Origin: Wurfbainia villosa
Taxonomy: Eukaryota > Streptophyta > Magnoliopsida > Zingiberales > Zingiberaceae
Length of the DNA stretch: 64,000 nucleotides
Direction of reading: 5' to 3'
NCBI GenBank assembly: GCA_025175895.1
Contig: CM046008.1
Coordinates: forward strand, 24,569,255 to 24,633,254
Position numbers and translations under genes: made by a program. This document shows positions 34,972 to 45,573 of the stretch, one piece after another (the stretch's first letter is position 1; the number at the start of each line of letters is the position of its first letter). A model generated the notes under the pieces. It was given only the letters and a program-made list of their open reading frames with translations. It searched no databases and was not told where the DNA came from.

Positions 34972-36146
34972 TCCATCTCTTTTATAGACGATTATTCAAG
35001 ATATGGATACATTTACTTGATGTGCAACAAGTCTGAATGTTTTGATAGGTTCAAAGAATTCAAGGCTAATGTGGAGAAACATCAAGGTAAAAGTATCAAG
35101 ACACTACGATCTGATCGTGGTGGTGAGTACCTCTTTGGAGAGTTTAGGAATTACTTATCAAAGGTTGGGATTCATGTCTGCACCTGGCACACCCCAACAG
35201 AATGGTGTAGCGGAGCGAAGGAATAAGACTCTTATGGAGATAGTTAGATCGATGATGAGTTATTCTGAGTTGCCAGATTCATTCTGGGGTATGCTCTGGA
35301 TACGATAGTGTATATTCTGAACTTGCTACCATCTAAATCAGTGCCTTCTACTCCCACAAAATTGTGGATTGGGCGAAAGCTCAGTCTGAGGCATATTCGG
35401 AATTGGGGGAGTCCAGTACATGTGTTGAAGGCAAATGCTGGTGAGTTGGAACCTCGTACAGAAGTGCGCATGTTTGTTGGCTATCCTAGAGGAATGAAAG
35501 GTGGTTTGTTTTATAGTCTTAGAGATCATAGGGTGATAGTTAGCACGAACGCCAGATTTCTAGAGGATGACTATGTGATAAACCACAAGCCCATGAGTAA
35601 GATTGTTCTGGAGGAATTGAGAGGGGAAGTCACTTCTTCAGTACCACCGGTAAAAGAGGATATACCACAAGCGACTGCACCGCGTGTCACAGAGCATACA
35701 CAGGTGATACCTCATCGTAGTGGGAGGGTTGTTAGACAACCTGATAGATTTATGTTCTTGGGAGGATCTTCTAATTTGGTCACTAGAAAACATGAACCTG
35801 ATCCCTGGACATATGACAAAACAATCTAAGATAAAAATCCAGTATCTTGGCAAAGTGCGATGAATTCTGAGATAGAATCCATGGATTCAAATCATGTCTG
35901 GGAGCTAGTAGAACCACCCAGTGGTGTAAAAATCATTGGATGAAAGTGGATCTACAAAAGAAAGAGAAAAATAGACGGGAAGGTTGAGACCATCAAAGCA
36001 AGGCTTGTTGCGAAAGGGTATACTCGGAAAGAGTGTATCGATTATGAGGAGACTTTTTCGCCGGTAGCTATGCTTAAGTCTATCTGGATTCTCTTATATT
36101 TTGCAGCTCATATGGATTATGAGGTGTGGCAGATGGATGTCAAGAC
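34972..36146 (+). pseudogene. Integrase-RT fragment, array unit 2
   Basis: Same content as 33171-34345. Integrase core (CNKSECFDRFKEFKANVEKH, SDRGGEYLFGEF) and, after a frameshift, APGTPQQNGVAERRNKTLME; then 35308-35829 without a stop through the integrase tail (TEHTQVIPHRSGRVVRQP), and RT N-terminus to WQMDVKT. It lacks protease, the zinc-binding region and the RT palm, so it could not act. Its hinge (173 codons) is the best-preserved version in the array. Confidence 0.88.
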
Positions 36147-36771
36147 TGTAGGGATGTATACTGAAAAGTCTATCTTTTGTATCAACATCTTTATTTGAAA
36201 TAAGAATCACATGATCATTGTTTGCATATTTTTATGGTTATGCAATATTGTCTAATACATTATATTGTAGATAACATGGTGTGTGGTGTCACACGGGAGA
36301 TCATGTTATCAGCTCCTTGTAAAGTATAAGTAAAGGCGCACAACCGAGATGGCTTTGGACAAACCATCGGAATGGTTGTAGTGTGATTTGGTATTGGTTT
36401 GTCTTGACCATAGAATCACACTAGTGCACTTTGTGTGTATTAAGCAGGACTGACTTAGAGGTGATTCGATTTATTGCTGACTACATAATCGAATCAGACC
36501 TCAGATATTATTTAGTAAATGCTCTTAATCCTGATATAATAATGAACACATATACTTAGTATTCATCTCTTTGATTTACCAATGGGCGGATTTATAGATT
36601 AAATCGATAGTCTCGGTAAGTGGGGAGATGATATTGTTTATATGGTGTGCCATTGATTATAGGAGGAAACCGTGTCCTATATATTAGGATGATGATGTCC
36701 CCTTGAGGAGCTCATAAGGTTCATCATGTAAACCCTGTAGGTGGACTTTGTCCGGCATGATGAAAAGGTTT
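36147..36771 (+). repeat. Partial LTR in array unit 2
   Basis: Second copy of the 5' 625 bp of the LTR, with the same end point as unit 1. Confidence 0.9.
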
Positions 36772-37425
36772 CCATCTCTTTTATAGATGATTATTCAAGA
36801 TATGGATACATTTACTTGATGTGCCACAAGTCTGAATGCTTTGATAGGTTCAAAGAATTCAAGGCTAATGTGGAGAAAAGTCAAGGTTAAAGTATCAAGA
36901 TACTACGATCTGATCGTGCTGGTGAGTACCTCTTTAGAGAGTTTAAGAATTACTTATCAAAGGTTGGTATTCATGTCTGCACCTGGCACACCCCAACAGA
37001 ATGGTGTAGCGGAGCGAAGGAATAGGACTCTTATGGAGATAGTAAGATTGATGATGAGTTATTCTGAGTTACCAGATTCGTTCTGGGGTATGCTCTAGAT
37101 ACGGCAGTGTATATTATGAACTTGCTACCTTCTAAATCAGTGCCTTCTACTCCCACAAAATTGTGGATTGGGCGAAAGCTCAGTCTGAGACATATTCGGA
37201 TTTGGGGGAGTCCAGTACATGTGTTGAAGGCAAATGCTGGTAAGTTGGAACCTCGTACAGAAGTGCGCATGTTCGTTGGCTATCCTAGAGGAACAAAAGG
37301 TGGTTTGTTTTATAGTCTTAGAGATCATAGGGTGATAGTTAGCACGAATGCCAGATTTCTAGAGGATGACTATGTGATAAACCACAAGCCCATGAGTATG
37401 ATTGTTCTGGAGGAATTGAGAGGGG
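36772..37425 (+). pseudogene. Integrase fragment, array unit 3, cut by SIRE-like insertion
   Basis: Third copy of the integrase segment (APGTPQQNGVAERRNRTLME, then 37107-37425 HVLKANAGKLEPRTEVRMFV). It stops at VLEELRG where the SIRE-like LTR begins at 37426. The 5 bases before the insertion (AGGGG, 37421-37425) are the expected target duplication. Confidence 0.88.
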
Positions 37426-37544
37426 TGTTGGGTCAACAATGCCCCAAGCATTTATATATGTTTTGATGTATGGATAAATCATCTAAGTTAGGCAATGTTT
37501 TGTGATCTAATTACGAACATGTTTAAGTTACAGGAAAATCCAAG

Positions 37545-37800
37545 GATGAAGACTTGGTAAAAGAGAAGTCCAAGTATAATCTTGGCAAGGAAAGTCCAAG
37601 GGACGGACTTGGCAGTATAAGACCAAGCTTGTAGTCTTGGCAGCGTAAAGTCCAAGTGAACCTTGGCAAAGGAAGACCAAGCTGGTAGTCTTGGCAGCAT
37701 AAAGTCCAAGTGAACCTTGGCAAAGGAAGTCCAAAGTAAGGTCTTGGCAGCATAAGTCCAAGCTTGTAGTCTTGGCGGCGTAAAGTCCAAGCATTTGGCA
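37545..37800 (+). repeat. CCAAG/CTTGG minisatellite in SIRE-like LTR
   Basis: About eight alternating GTCCAAG and CTTGGCA words with AAAG or GTAAA spacers; longer units of about 57 bp repeat around 37630-37740. Neighbouring words are inverted complements, so each pair can fold. Confidence 0.8.
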
Positions 37801-38049
37801 ACCCAAGATATGACGTAACCGAAGGAAGCTCTTGGAAGCAAAGCGCAATGGATGAACAAGTCGCGGACTCGGAGGGATCCTGGAGGCGCAAGGCTTAATG
37901 AGGAGCTAGAAGGTTGAGTCTAGGTCTCGGGTGTAAAATCAAGTGTGAATTACTCATACTTGATGAGTATCACGATCGGACACGATGTATCGATCGGAGT
38001 CAGTGCTCGACCGAGTCGGTAAAACCGACACCATCGATCGCTGACAGTG

Positions 38050-38310
38050 GCAGTCGACTAATGTTGCAATCAGTCGACTGCCAATAGTGGCAGTCGACTG
38101 ATCAACGCAAATACGAGCACAGAATGTAGTCGCACTCGACTGCGACCTTCGATCACTCGACTGATCACTCCATCTGTCGACTGATGGAGGGATCAGTCGA
38201 CTGATCACTAGGCCATTGGAAATTGCGGCTACGTATCTCCGTGGATCTGCTTGTTCAGAAGCCGTTGGCTTCGGTGGCAGTCGACTGATGGTGAGCATCA
38301 GTCGACTGAT
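38050..38310 (+). repeat. CAGTCGACTG palindrome array
   Basis: About nine copies or close variants of the 10-bp perfect palindrome CAGTCGACTG, often followed by ATGG or ATCA. It lies just upstream of the probable transcription start of the LTR. Confidence 0.85.
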
Positions 38311-38750
38311 CGAAGCCCAATGGGAAAAATAGCCTCTCTTCTATAAGAAGGGGCCTTGGGGAGCTTGGTGAAGCTAGTGCTCTCATTCCTAACTATACTC
38401 TTGTGCTCACCAAGCTTTCTCCAAGTATTTGTGTGATTCTAAACCTCCTCTTCTAGAGTCTTAATCTTCCATCATTGTAAAGAAGAGGAGGGCATTGTAA
38501 AACAAGGTTTCTCCACCTTGGTTCATCCAAAGGAGATTTAGTGAAGCTTGGCTAGGGCTAATCCACCTTACGGATTGCCGTGGAGTAGGAGCGTCATCTC
38601 CGAACCATGCACATCGGGTGTTAGCATTGCTTTCATTGTTTTCTTATTTGTATTCTTATTTGTATTTGTATTGCTTCCGCTAACATTCTTGTAGAAACAA
38701 AGAAAGGCTAATCACCCCCCCCCTCTAGCCATTACAAAGATCCTAACAAG

Positions 38751-38762
38751 GGGTATCATAGC
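38751..38762 (+). other. SIRE-like primer-binding site, degenerate
   Basis: GGGTATCATAGC, two mismatches to TGGTATCAGAGC, two bases after the LTR. Confidence 0.7.
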
Positions 38763-38802
38763 CCGGATAGCTTGGAAGATTTCACCATCAACCAAGGCAT
38801 CA

Positions 38803-40102
38803 ATGGCTCTTCAAGAGGGATATAGCACCGCCAAGCCACCGCTCTTCGATGGGAGTCATTTTGCATACTGGAAAGGTAGGATGAAATATTATCTAATGAG
38901 TAATATTGAAATTTGGCATAGCATTGTAGATGGCTTTGAAGAACCGGTGGATGAACATGGAGACCCTATTCCAAGAAAGGATTGGTCAAGGGAAATGAAT
39001 AGACGATTCGAATCAAATGCAAAGGCGGTACTCACCATCCAATGCGGCATTACAATGGAGCAACTCAACAAGGTGGGGCCTTTCGAATCCGTCAAGGAGT
39101 TATGGGAAAAGCTCATTGAGCTAAATGAAGGATCCAAGGAGTCAAAGAGGGCCAAGAAGGACTTGCTAATTGGACAACTTCAAGCCTTCCAAATGAAGAT
39201 GCATGAAACCGTAAGCCAAATGCATGGAAGGTTCAAGGAGATTGTGAATGGACTCCATATCATAGGCGAGCGAGTTGACAACCGAGATTTGGTATGATAC
39301 ATACTTCAAGCATTTCCTAGAAATTCTCTATGGACTTCTATAGTTGATGCTATTAAAGTAACTAGGGATCTCTCTCAAATTAAAATTGATGAATTATTTT
39401 GTGAGTTTGAATTACATGAGCAAACTAACATGTCTTCTAAGGAAAAGGGTTTAGCTCTATTTGTTGAAAAGAAGGAAAAGAAGAAGAAAGAAAGGAAAGA
39501 AGTATCATCATCATCCGAATTGGAGCATGACTCAAGTAGTGATGGAGACTTGTCTAGCGAGATGGCCAACTTTGTCAAGAAACTCTATAGAAAATCAAAG
39601 GAGTTCAAGAATAGAGAAGCAAGGAAGGGGTCTCATTCTTCAAGAGGTAAAATTAGTGGTAATTCAAATTTTAATAATAATGTGATTTGCCATGCTTGCA
39701 ATAAGAAGGGGCACATAAAGACAAATTACCCAGAGCTAAAGAAGAAGGAGGAAAAAGAAAAGAAAAAGAAGGACAAGAAGGAGAAGAAGAAGAAGGAGGC
39801 CATGGTGGCTCAAACCACATGGGACACACCAAGTGTTGAAGATTCTTCCTCCGATGATGAGCTTTGCTACATCACACGCCATGTGGCACTCATGGCCCTA
39901 GGAGATGACTCCGGTACATCAAGCCAAGAAGAAGACTCTTCAAGTGATGAATCGTCATCTAGTGATGATGAGGTAATGAACTCTCCCAAAGTTAAGCTTC
40001 TTTATAAATCAATTGCTTATCTTAAAGAGGCTCTAGATAAGTCTAAATCTAAGGTTAAAAGCATGAAGGTAGAACTAAAGGCCATTAGGAATGAAAAACT
40101 AA
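38803..40102 (+). pseudogene. SIRE-like gag, one internal stop, 3' end cut
   Basis: The ATG at 38803 gives MALQEGYSTAKPPLFDGSHF, YWKGRMKYYLMSNIEIW, the DUF4219/UBN2-type gag of SIRE-like copia elements. A TGA at 39295-39297 sits where Arg (CGA) is expected in DLVRYIL. The same frame then runs to 40102, with a Lys/Glu-rich, probably coiled region and a zinc knuckle CHACNKKGHIKTNY whose last Cys is Tyr. An acidic Ser-rich stretch follows (EDSSSDDELC, TSSQEEDSSSDESSSSDD). The Athila LTR begins after IRNEKL. Confidence 0.88.
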
Positions 40103-41573
40103 TGTGTGTAAATCATGCTATATTTTCACTACTCCATTTGCATGCATTTTATCTCATTTCATGTCCTAGGCATGTATTTTATCATGATTTAGTTAAGTTT
40201 AGCATATTTTGGACAAAGAGACTGCTTTTGGGTGTTTTTCGTGTTAACAGGGCAAAGAAGCAGGCGTATCAAAACAACACAGGCGTGTCATCAGTGACAC
40301 GTCCGTGTTAGGAGTTCCAGCCTTCAACACTCCCGGGTTTAGTAGCCGACACACCCCGTTCAAAGTGTTGACACGGTCGGCGTATCAAAATAACACAGGC
40401 GTGTTATCAGTGACACGTCCGTGTCAGGAGTTCCAGTGCTCAACACCCCCAGTTCAGCCTTCGACACGCCCCAATTCAAGCGCAACACGCTCGGTGGGAA
40501 GCCCGCGACACGCCTGTGCCCTCAATTGGCACGGGTGTGTTGGCCTGATTCCAGATTTCCTTTTTCCGCGATCTGTCTCAATTAAAGGAAAATCTTTTAC
40601 CTTAATTAAAGAGGAGGTCAAGGCTATAAAAGAGGAGATATTCTAACCCTAAAGAGGAGGACGGCGGGTGGTCAAAAGGACGACAAAAGAAGGAGGAGAA
40701 GGAAGGAGTCGACGACAGAGGAACACAGATTGCACTAAGTATCGTAATTTCTTTCTCTAGCAATTCTTGCCAGACTATGGAGTAGTGTCTTGTAATCTTA
40801 GGATGGGGGAGTAGCCTTTGACGATTTATGATGGATGATGTAATCTATACTACTTGAATTATTGTTTGTTTTGATCTAGTTTTTGGATTCTTATTGATAA
40901 ACCTAAGGAGCTAAGGGGAAGTACCTAACAGTGAACCCAAGTTCCTGAAACCTAGAACCAATTAGGGATTAACTCCTGCAAAGTAGCGGTAGTGTATCTA
41001 TGAGGGATTGCGCGGGTCTCGTGACAGGTCCCCTTAGCTGATTATGGTCCCTTGTGCAAACCTACCGTGAAAAGGAAATTTAGACTCTAAAGGAACTCTT
41101 ATGGACTTAATGGATCTATCAAATCCAGTTTTTACCAAGTAACAGAGGTAAGACTAGGGAGGTTTGCGGGGGTCTCGTGACAGGTCCCCTTAGCTGATTA
41201 TGATCCCCTACGCTCGAATACCGTGACAAGTAAATTGAGTTTGATAGGTACAGTTAGCGTAGACCTCGAAAGGGGCCGTTGATTTACCTTAGGATAGGTT
41301 CCATCAAAACAACTCTAATAGGGGTAAGAAAGAATTAAATCACCTTATAAATCGTCGACGTGGTGAAAACCATATCCTGAGATTCTCCTCAACTATTGAC
41401 TTTTAGCTCGTTCTTCTCATTCGTTGTTCTTGATTGCTCAGTGTCTTTGCTTAATCCACAAATTGATTGACTAGATAACTTGGTATCACGATCATTCGGT
41501 AATTGTCCCAATCCCTGTGGGATCGATATTTTTATTACTTGACGACAACCGTGCACTTGTCGAAAATAACACA
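40103..41573 (+). repeat. Athila-type 5' LTR, about 1.47 kb
   Basis: Begins TGTGTGTAAATCATGC and ends ...AAATAACACA; the end could be three bases later. It includes a tandem 116-bp duplication (40263-40494) and many CGTGTC/GACACG words. A TATAAAAGAGG box lies near 40626. Confidence 0.82.
40263..40494 (+). repeat. Two 116-bp tandem repeats in Athila LTR
   Basis: GGCGTATCAAAA recurs at 40263 and 40379. Each unit contains GTGACACGTCCGTGT and AGGAGTTCCAG. The two copies differ at several positions. Confidence 0.88.
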
Positions 41574-41582
41574 TCAAGTTTT

Positions 41583-41600
41583 TGGCGCCGTTGCTGGGGA
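41583..41600 (+). other. Athila-type primer-binding site
   Basis: TGGCGCCGTTGCTGGGGA, one mismatch to the usual Athila/Tat sequence TGGCGCCGTTGCCGGGGA. Confidence 0.9.
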
Positions 41601-41819
41601 TTGGCACTCAATATTGAATTGAGCGTGATTTAGTTAATCTAGATTTCTATTTTTGTTTCTATTCTTTGTGTCTATTCTGAACTCTTGTTTTGGGAGCCTC
41701 TCTTGTTGTTGCATGCATAGACTTAATAGGGAAATTCTCGATATTGATACTGAGATAGAGAGAACGTTCCTTGCTAAAGACGATTTTAGCAACGTTAGGA
41801 AGACAATCTGACCTCCGAT

Positions 41820-43030
41820 ATGGCTGACCAGAACGAGAATAAACCTTTAAGGGATTATGCAACACCTAGTACAAGGGGATTGAGATCGAGTATTAGAAGA
41901 CCTCGTATTGAAGCGAACAATTTTGAATTGAAACCGGCTCTACTATCCATGGTCTAACAGCATCAATTCGGAGGAGCACCCACTGAAGATCCAAATCTGC
42001 ACTTGGAAGTATTTTTGGAATTTTGCGAAACTTTAAAACTGAATGGAGACTCAGCTGATGCTATTAGATTGCGCTTGTTTCCTTTCTCATTGCGGGACAA
42101 AGCTAGAGCCTGACTACACTCTCTTCGTGATTGTATAACTACAGGATCAATTTGGAGCAGATTAGACAAGTATTTTCCACCCAGCAAAACGGCAAGTCTT
42201 CATCATCAAATCACTAATTTTGCACAAAAGGATGGAGAAACATTATTTGAAGCATGAGACAGATTTAAGGGATTACTACAACAATGCCCTCATCATGGGC
42301 TGGAGAAGTGGCTCATTGTTCATACTTTCTATAATGGAATCTCGTATGCTACTAAAGTTTCTCTTGATTCTGCTGCAAGAGGAGCTCTTATGAACAAAAC
42401 ATTGGATGAAGCCTTTGAGAGCATCGAGAATGTGGCAATGAAGTCTCACCAATGGGCTACAGAACGAGGATATCAAACTAAAATGCCAGGTAAGTTTGAG
42501 GTAAGTACCCTTGATCTACTCAGTGCAAAAGTCGATGCGTTAACTCAAAAGCTCGAACATTTTAATGTATCAGCTGTAAACTCATCTAATGTCACTTGCG
42601 AGATCTATGGTGTAACAGGACATGTAGCGATGAATTGCCAAATCCTACACGCACCGTCTGCAGGAGCTGGGATTGAGCAAGTAGATGTGCTAAATAATTT
42701 TAATCAGAAGCCTAATGGTGGCAACCCTTACTCGAACACGTACAATCCCGGTTGGAGGAATCATCCCAACTTTTCGTATAGAGCCAACCAAAATTCTTCT
42801 GGACACAACAGTTTTGGAGCACCTTCGGGATTTCAGCCAGGACCCAAGTCGAGCTTAGAAAAGATGATGGAAAATTTTATTACGTGTGAGGGGTAGATAA
42901 ATGATGAATTTCGACAGCATATTGTAGAATCAAATCGGCAACATCAAAATAATACCGAGGCAATCAAGCAATTGGGAGGCAAGGTTGATAATTTGACTAA
43001 TCACACAAGAATGCTGGAAAATCAAATTTC
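41820..43030 (+). pseudogene. Athila gag with several stops
   Basis: The ATG at 41820 gives MADQNENKPLRDYATPSTRG; then stops fall in SMV-stop-QHQFGG, DKARA-stop-LHSL and LFEA-stop-DRFKGLLQ, all of which look like single transitions. The main conserved part (RLRLFPFSLRDKA, TFYNGIS) identifies the gypsy retrotrans_gag domain. 42390-42896 is open and ends with a stop after ITCEG, followed by the continuation of gag in the same region. Confidence 0.88.
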
Positions 43031-43035
43031 CTAAA

Positions 43036-44148
43036 TTGCCAGCTGAGCATTGTAATTCCATGAGTTTAAGAAGTGGAAGGATTTTACAAGGAGACAGAGC
43101 TCAACAAGTGGCCCCTGTGCTAAAGGACACGAGCGTGTCAGAGTTGGAAGAGGACAGCAGCACGCTTGGGATGAATAGAAAAGGAAGCCGACACACCCTG
43201 ACCCAGGGCGTGTTGTTCAACACGCCTGAGGGAGAGAATGCCCACGAGTGCGTGTCAGCCGACACACCCGTGTCGGGTCACTCCAGCAGCCAACACGCCC
43301 ATCCTGTGCCGAACGACACATGCGTGTCGAATAAGGAACCAAGAACATATAAGCCCCCTATCCCGTTCCCTCAGAGGCTGATTAAGGAAAAATTGGATGA
43401 ACAATTTGGTAAGTTCCTTGAGGTAATTAGGAAGCTATATATCAATATACCTTTTACAGAAGCTCTTCAACAAATGCCTACATACTCCAAGTTCTTGAAG
43501 GACATCTTAACCAATAAAAGAAAAGTCGAGAAGCATGTAACAATGGCTCTTACTAAGGAATGTAGTGCTTTAATTAAGAACATGGTACCTCCCAAACTAA
43601 ATGATCCAGGTAGCATTTCTACCCCTTGCATAATTAATGACTCAAATTTTGATAAGGCTTTTTGCAATTTGGGCACCAGTGTCAATCTGATACCTCTTTC
43701 CATATGCAAGAAGTTGGATTTGGGAGAAATGAAACTAACTACTATGGCCTTATAGTTAGCCGATCACTCCATTAGATATCCTTTGGGAATCTTAGAAGAT
43801 GTACCAGTGCAGGTGGGAAATTTTATTATTCCTGCAGATTTTATAGTGCTTGACATGGATGAAGACCCATGCATTCCACTCATTTTGGGGAGACCTTTCT
43901 TGGCTACTGCAGGGGCAATGATAGATGTCAAGAACCACAAACTCTCACTTGCATTTGGAAATGACAAAATTGAATTCGACCTTTCAAAAGCTGTTAAACA
44001 ACCTTCTGTTTTTGATGTTTGTTGTAGGATTGATAGTTTCCAGTCAATAGCACTAGAAAGAGCACCAGAACAATCTCATCTTAATAAGCTCGGAGGGGAT
44101 TTTGAGGCTAAAGAGCTGGAGATTTCCGACCCCAACCTCACACCATAG
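43036..44148 (+). pseudogene. Athila protease region
   Basis: 43036-43755 starts after a break and reads SMSLRSGRILQG, a variable stretch rich in CGTGTC words, KPPIPFPQRL, and FCNLGTSVNLIPLSI. The usual active site is CDLGASVNLMP; the catalytic Asp is Asn here. After a stop at 43753, 43783-44148 continues with DVPVQVGNFIIPADFIVLDM and PLILGRPFLATAGAMIDV. The protease is probably inactive. Confidence 0.88.
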
Positions 44149-44281
44149 GTAGAACTTAAGCCTCATCTATCAACACTCAGGTATGAATTTATTGGCGAAA
44201 ACTCTACTTATCCTGTGATCATTAATGCTAATCTGAGCAATGCAGAGACCGAAAAACTGATTGAGGTATTGAAAACACATA

Positions 44282-44286
44282 AGAAT
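44282..44286. repeat. Target-site duplication AGAAT, left copy
   Basis: AGAAT directly before the solo LTR; the same bases follow it at 46408-46412. Confidence 0.92.
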
Positions 44287-45189
44287 TGTTAGAATGTATA
44301 CTGAAAGCCTAGCTCTTTTCTGTATGAACATTTTATTTTGAAATAAGAATCACATGATCATTGTTTGCATTTTATATATTCATTATATATGTGTGCATAT
44401 TGTCTAATATTCTACATTGTAGATAACATGGTGCTTGGTGTGGCACAGAAGATCATGTTATCAGTCCCTTGTAAAATATAAGTAGAGGCTCACAACCAAG
44501 ATGGTTTTGGACAAACCATTGGCATGGTTGTAGTGTAGCTTGGTATTGTTTTATCTTGAACATAGAGTTACACTAGTACACTTAGGTGTATTGAGTAGGA
44601 CCGACATAGAGGTGATTCAATTTAGTACTGACTACATAATTGAATCGGACCTCGGATATTATGTTGTACATGCTCTTAATCCCGATATAATAACGGGCAC
44701 ATGTACTTAGTATTTATTTCTTTGATTTACCAGTGGGTGAGATTTAGATGGATTAAATCAATATGCCCGGTAAGTTGGGAAATAATATTATTTACATGGT
44801 GTGCCGTTGATTATAGAAGGAAACCGTGTCCTATATATTAGGTTGATGATGTCCCCTTGAGGAGCTCATAAGGTTCATCATGTAAACCCAGCTGGTTGAC
44901 TTAGTCAACATGATGATAAGGTTGAGTGGTACTACTCGAGGAAATAGATGTTAATTAATTAATGGTCAGTAAATCAATTAATTGACGGACATTCGATATC
45001 TTAAACACGGGGAGATTAATGTACAAATAATATATGGAGCCCATATTGATTTATGGGGGTTGGTGAGGTAGTTCAATGATGATCCTCTAGTGGAATGGAA
45101 CATCATTGATGGATCAAGTATGTGTGGTTCCGATCCATCGGGTGGCCAAGACCCAACTCCTCCTTATGGTCCCTATCGTAGCCTAATAT

Positions 45190-45545
45190 AATCCTTGTGA
45201 AGTCTAGATCCAAGAATGTAAAACAAAACCTAAAACCAACGTTTAGGATTAAATCCCTAAGATCCGATGGTTAGGATGAAACCCTAGAACCAACGGTTGG
45301 GATTAAATCCCTAAGATCCGATGGTTAGGATGAAACCCTAGAATCGACGGTTAAGATCAAATCCCTAGATCCAACGGTTGGGATAAAACCCTAGATCTGA
45401 CGGTTGGGATGAAATCCTAGATCCGACGATTAGGATGAAATCCTAGATCCAACGGTTGAGATGAAACCCTAGATCCGACGGTTGGGATAAAACCCTAGAT
45501 CCGACGGTGGAGGTTAAATCCCTAGATCCGACGGATGAGATTAAA
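45190..45545 (+). repeat. Expanded minisatellite in solo LTR
   Basis: About twelve copies of a 28-30 bp unit, CCCTAGATCCRACGGTTGGG plus ATRAA. Several units contain TCCAACGGTT. It ends about 20 bp before TATAAATAG. Confidence 0.9.
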
Positions 45546-45564
45546 GGAGGCTTAAGCCCTATTC

Positions 45565-45573
45565 TATAAATAG
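45565..45573 (+). promoter_or_regulatory. Candidate TATA box of solo LTR
   Basis: TATAAATAG, same relative place as in E2 and E3. Confidence 0.65.

Larger units (their letters stand above)
28703..37425 (+). mobile_element. Ty1/copia retrotransposon E3 with chimeric tandem array
   Basis: Same family as E2 but on the plus strand: 5' LTR, tRNA-Met primer site, leader, gag, protease, integrase and the first part of RT. At RT codon WQMDVKT (34345) the sequence switches to the first 626 bp of an LTR, then back to integrase. This pol+LTR block of about 1.8 kb is present 2.4 times before a SIRE-like element interrupts it at 37426. No complete RT or RNase H exists in it. Confidence 0.88.
33171..37425 (+). 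repeat. Tandem array of a chimeric 1.8-kb unit (2.4 copies)
   Basis: The word TCCATCTCTTTTATAGA recurs at 33171, 34972 and 36772, giving periods of 1801 and 1800 bp. Each unit is integrase (from mid-domain) plus RT N-terminus plus the first 625-626 bp of the family's LTR. The LTR-to-integrase joins at 34971/34972 and 36771/36772 are identical, so one chimeric junction was made and then amplified. Confidence 0.92.
37426..38748 (+). repeat. SIRE-like 5' LTR, 1323 bp
   Basis: Runs from TGTTGGGTCAACAATGCC to ...AAGATCCTAACA. It contains a CCAAG/CTTGG minisatellite (37545-37800), the CAGTCGACTG array (38050-38310), and a C-run with CTCTAG just before the end. A candidate TATA-like TCTATAAGAAGGGG lies near 38340. 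Confidence 0.88.
37426..40102 (+). mobile_element. SIRE-like copia element, 5' LTR and gag
   Basis: LTR, primer site and most of gag on the plus strand; broken at 40103 by an Athila-type LTR. Its pol and 3' LTR should lie right of the window. Confidence 0.85.

Noticed and set aside
37488..37891. Three overlapping minus-strand frames of 106-123 codons
   Set aside because: They are produced by the CCAAG/CTTGG minisatellite, which stays open in all frames; the repeat is the real feature.
40305..40646. 113-codon frame with repeated Pro/Thr motifs as a secreted repeat protein
   Set aside because: It lies in the Athila LTR and results from the 116-bp tandem duplication; no start context or domain supports a gene.
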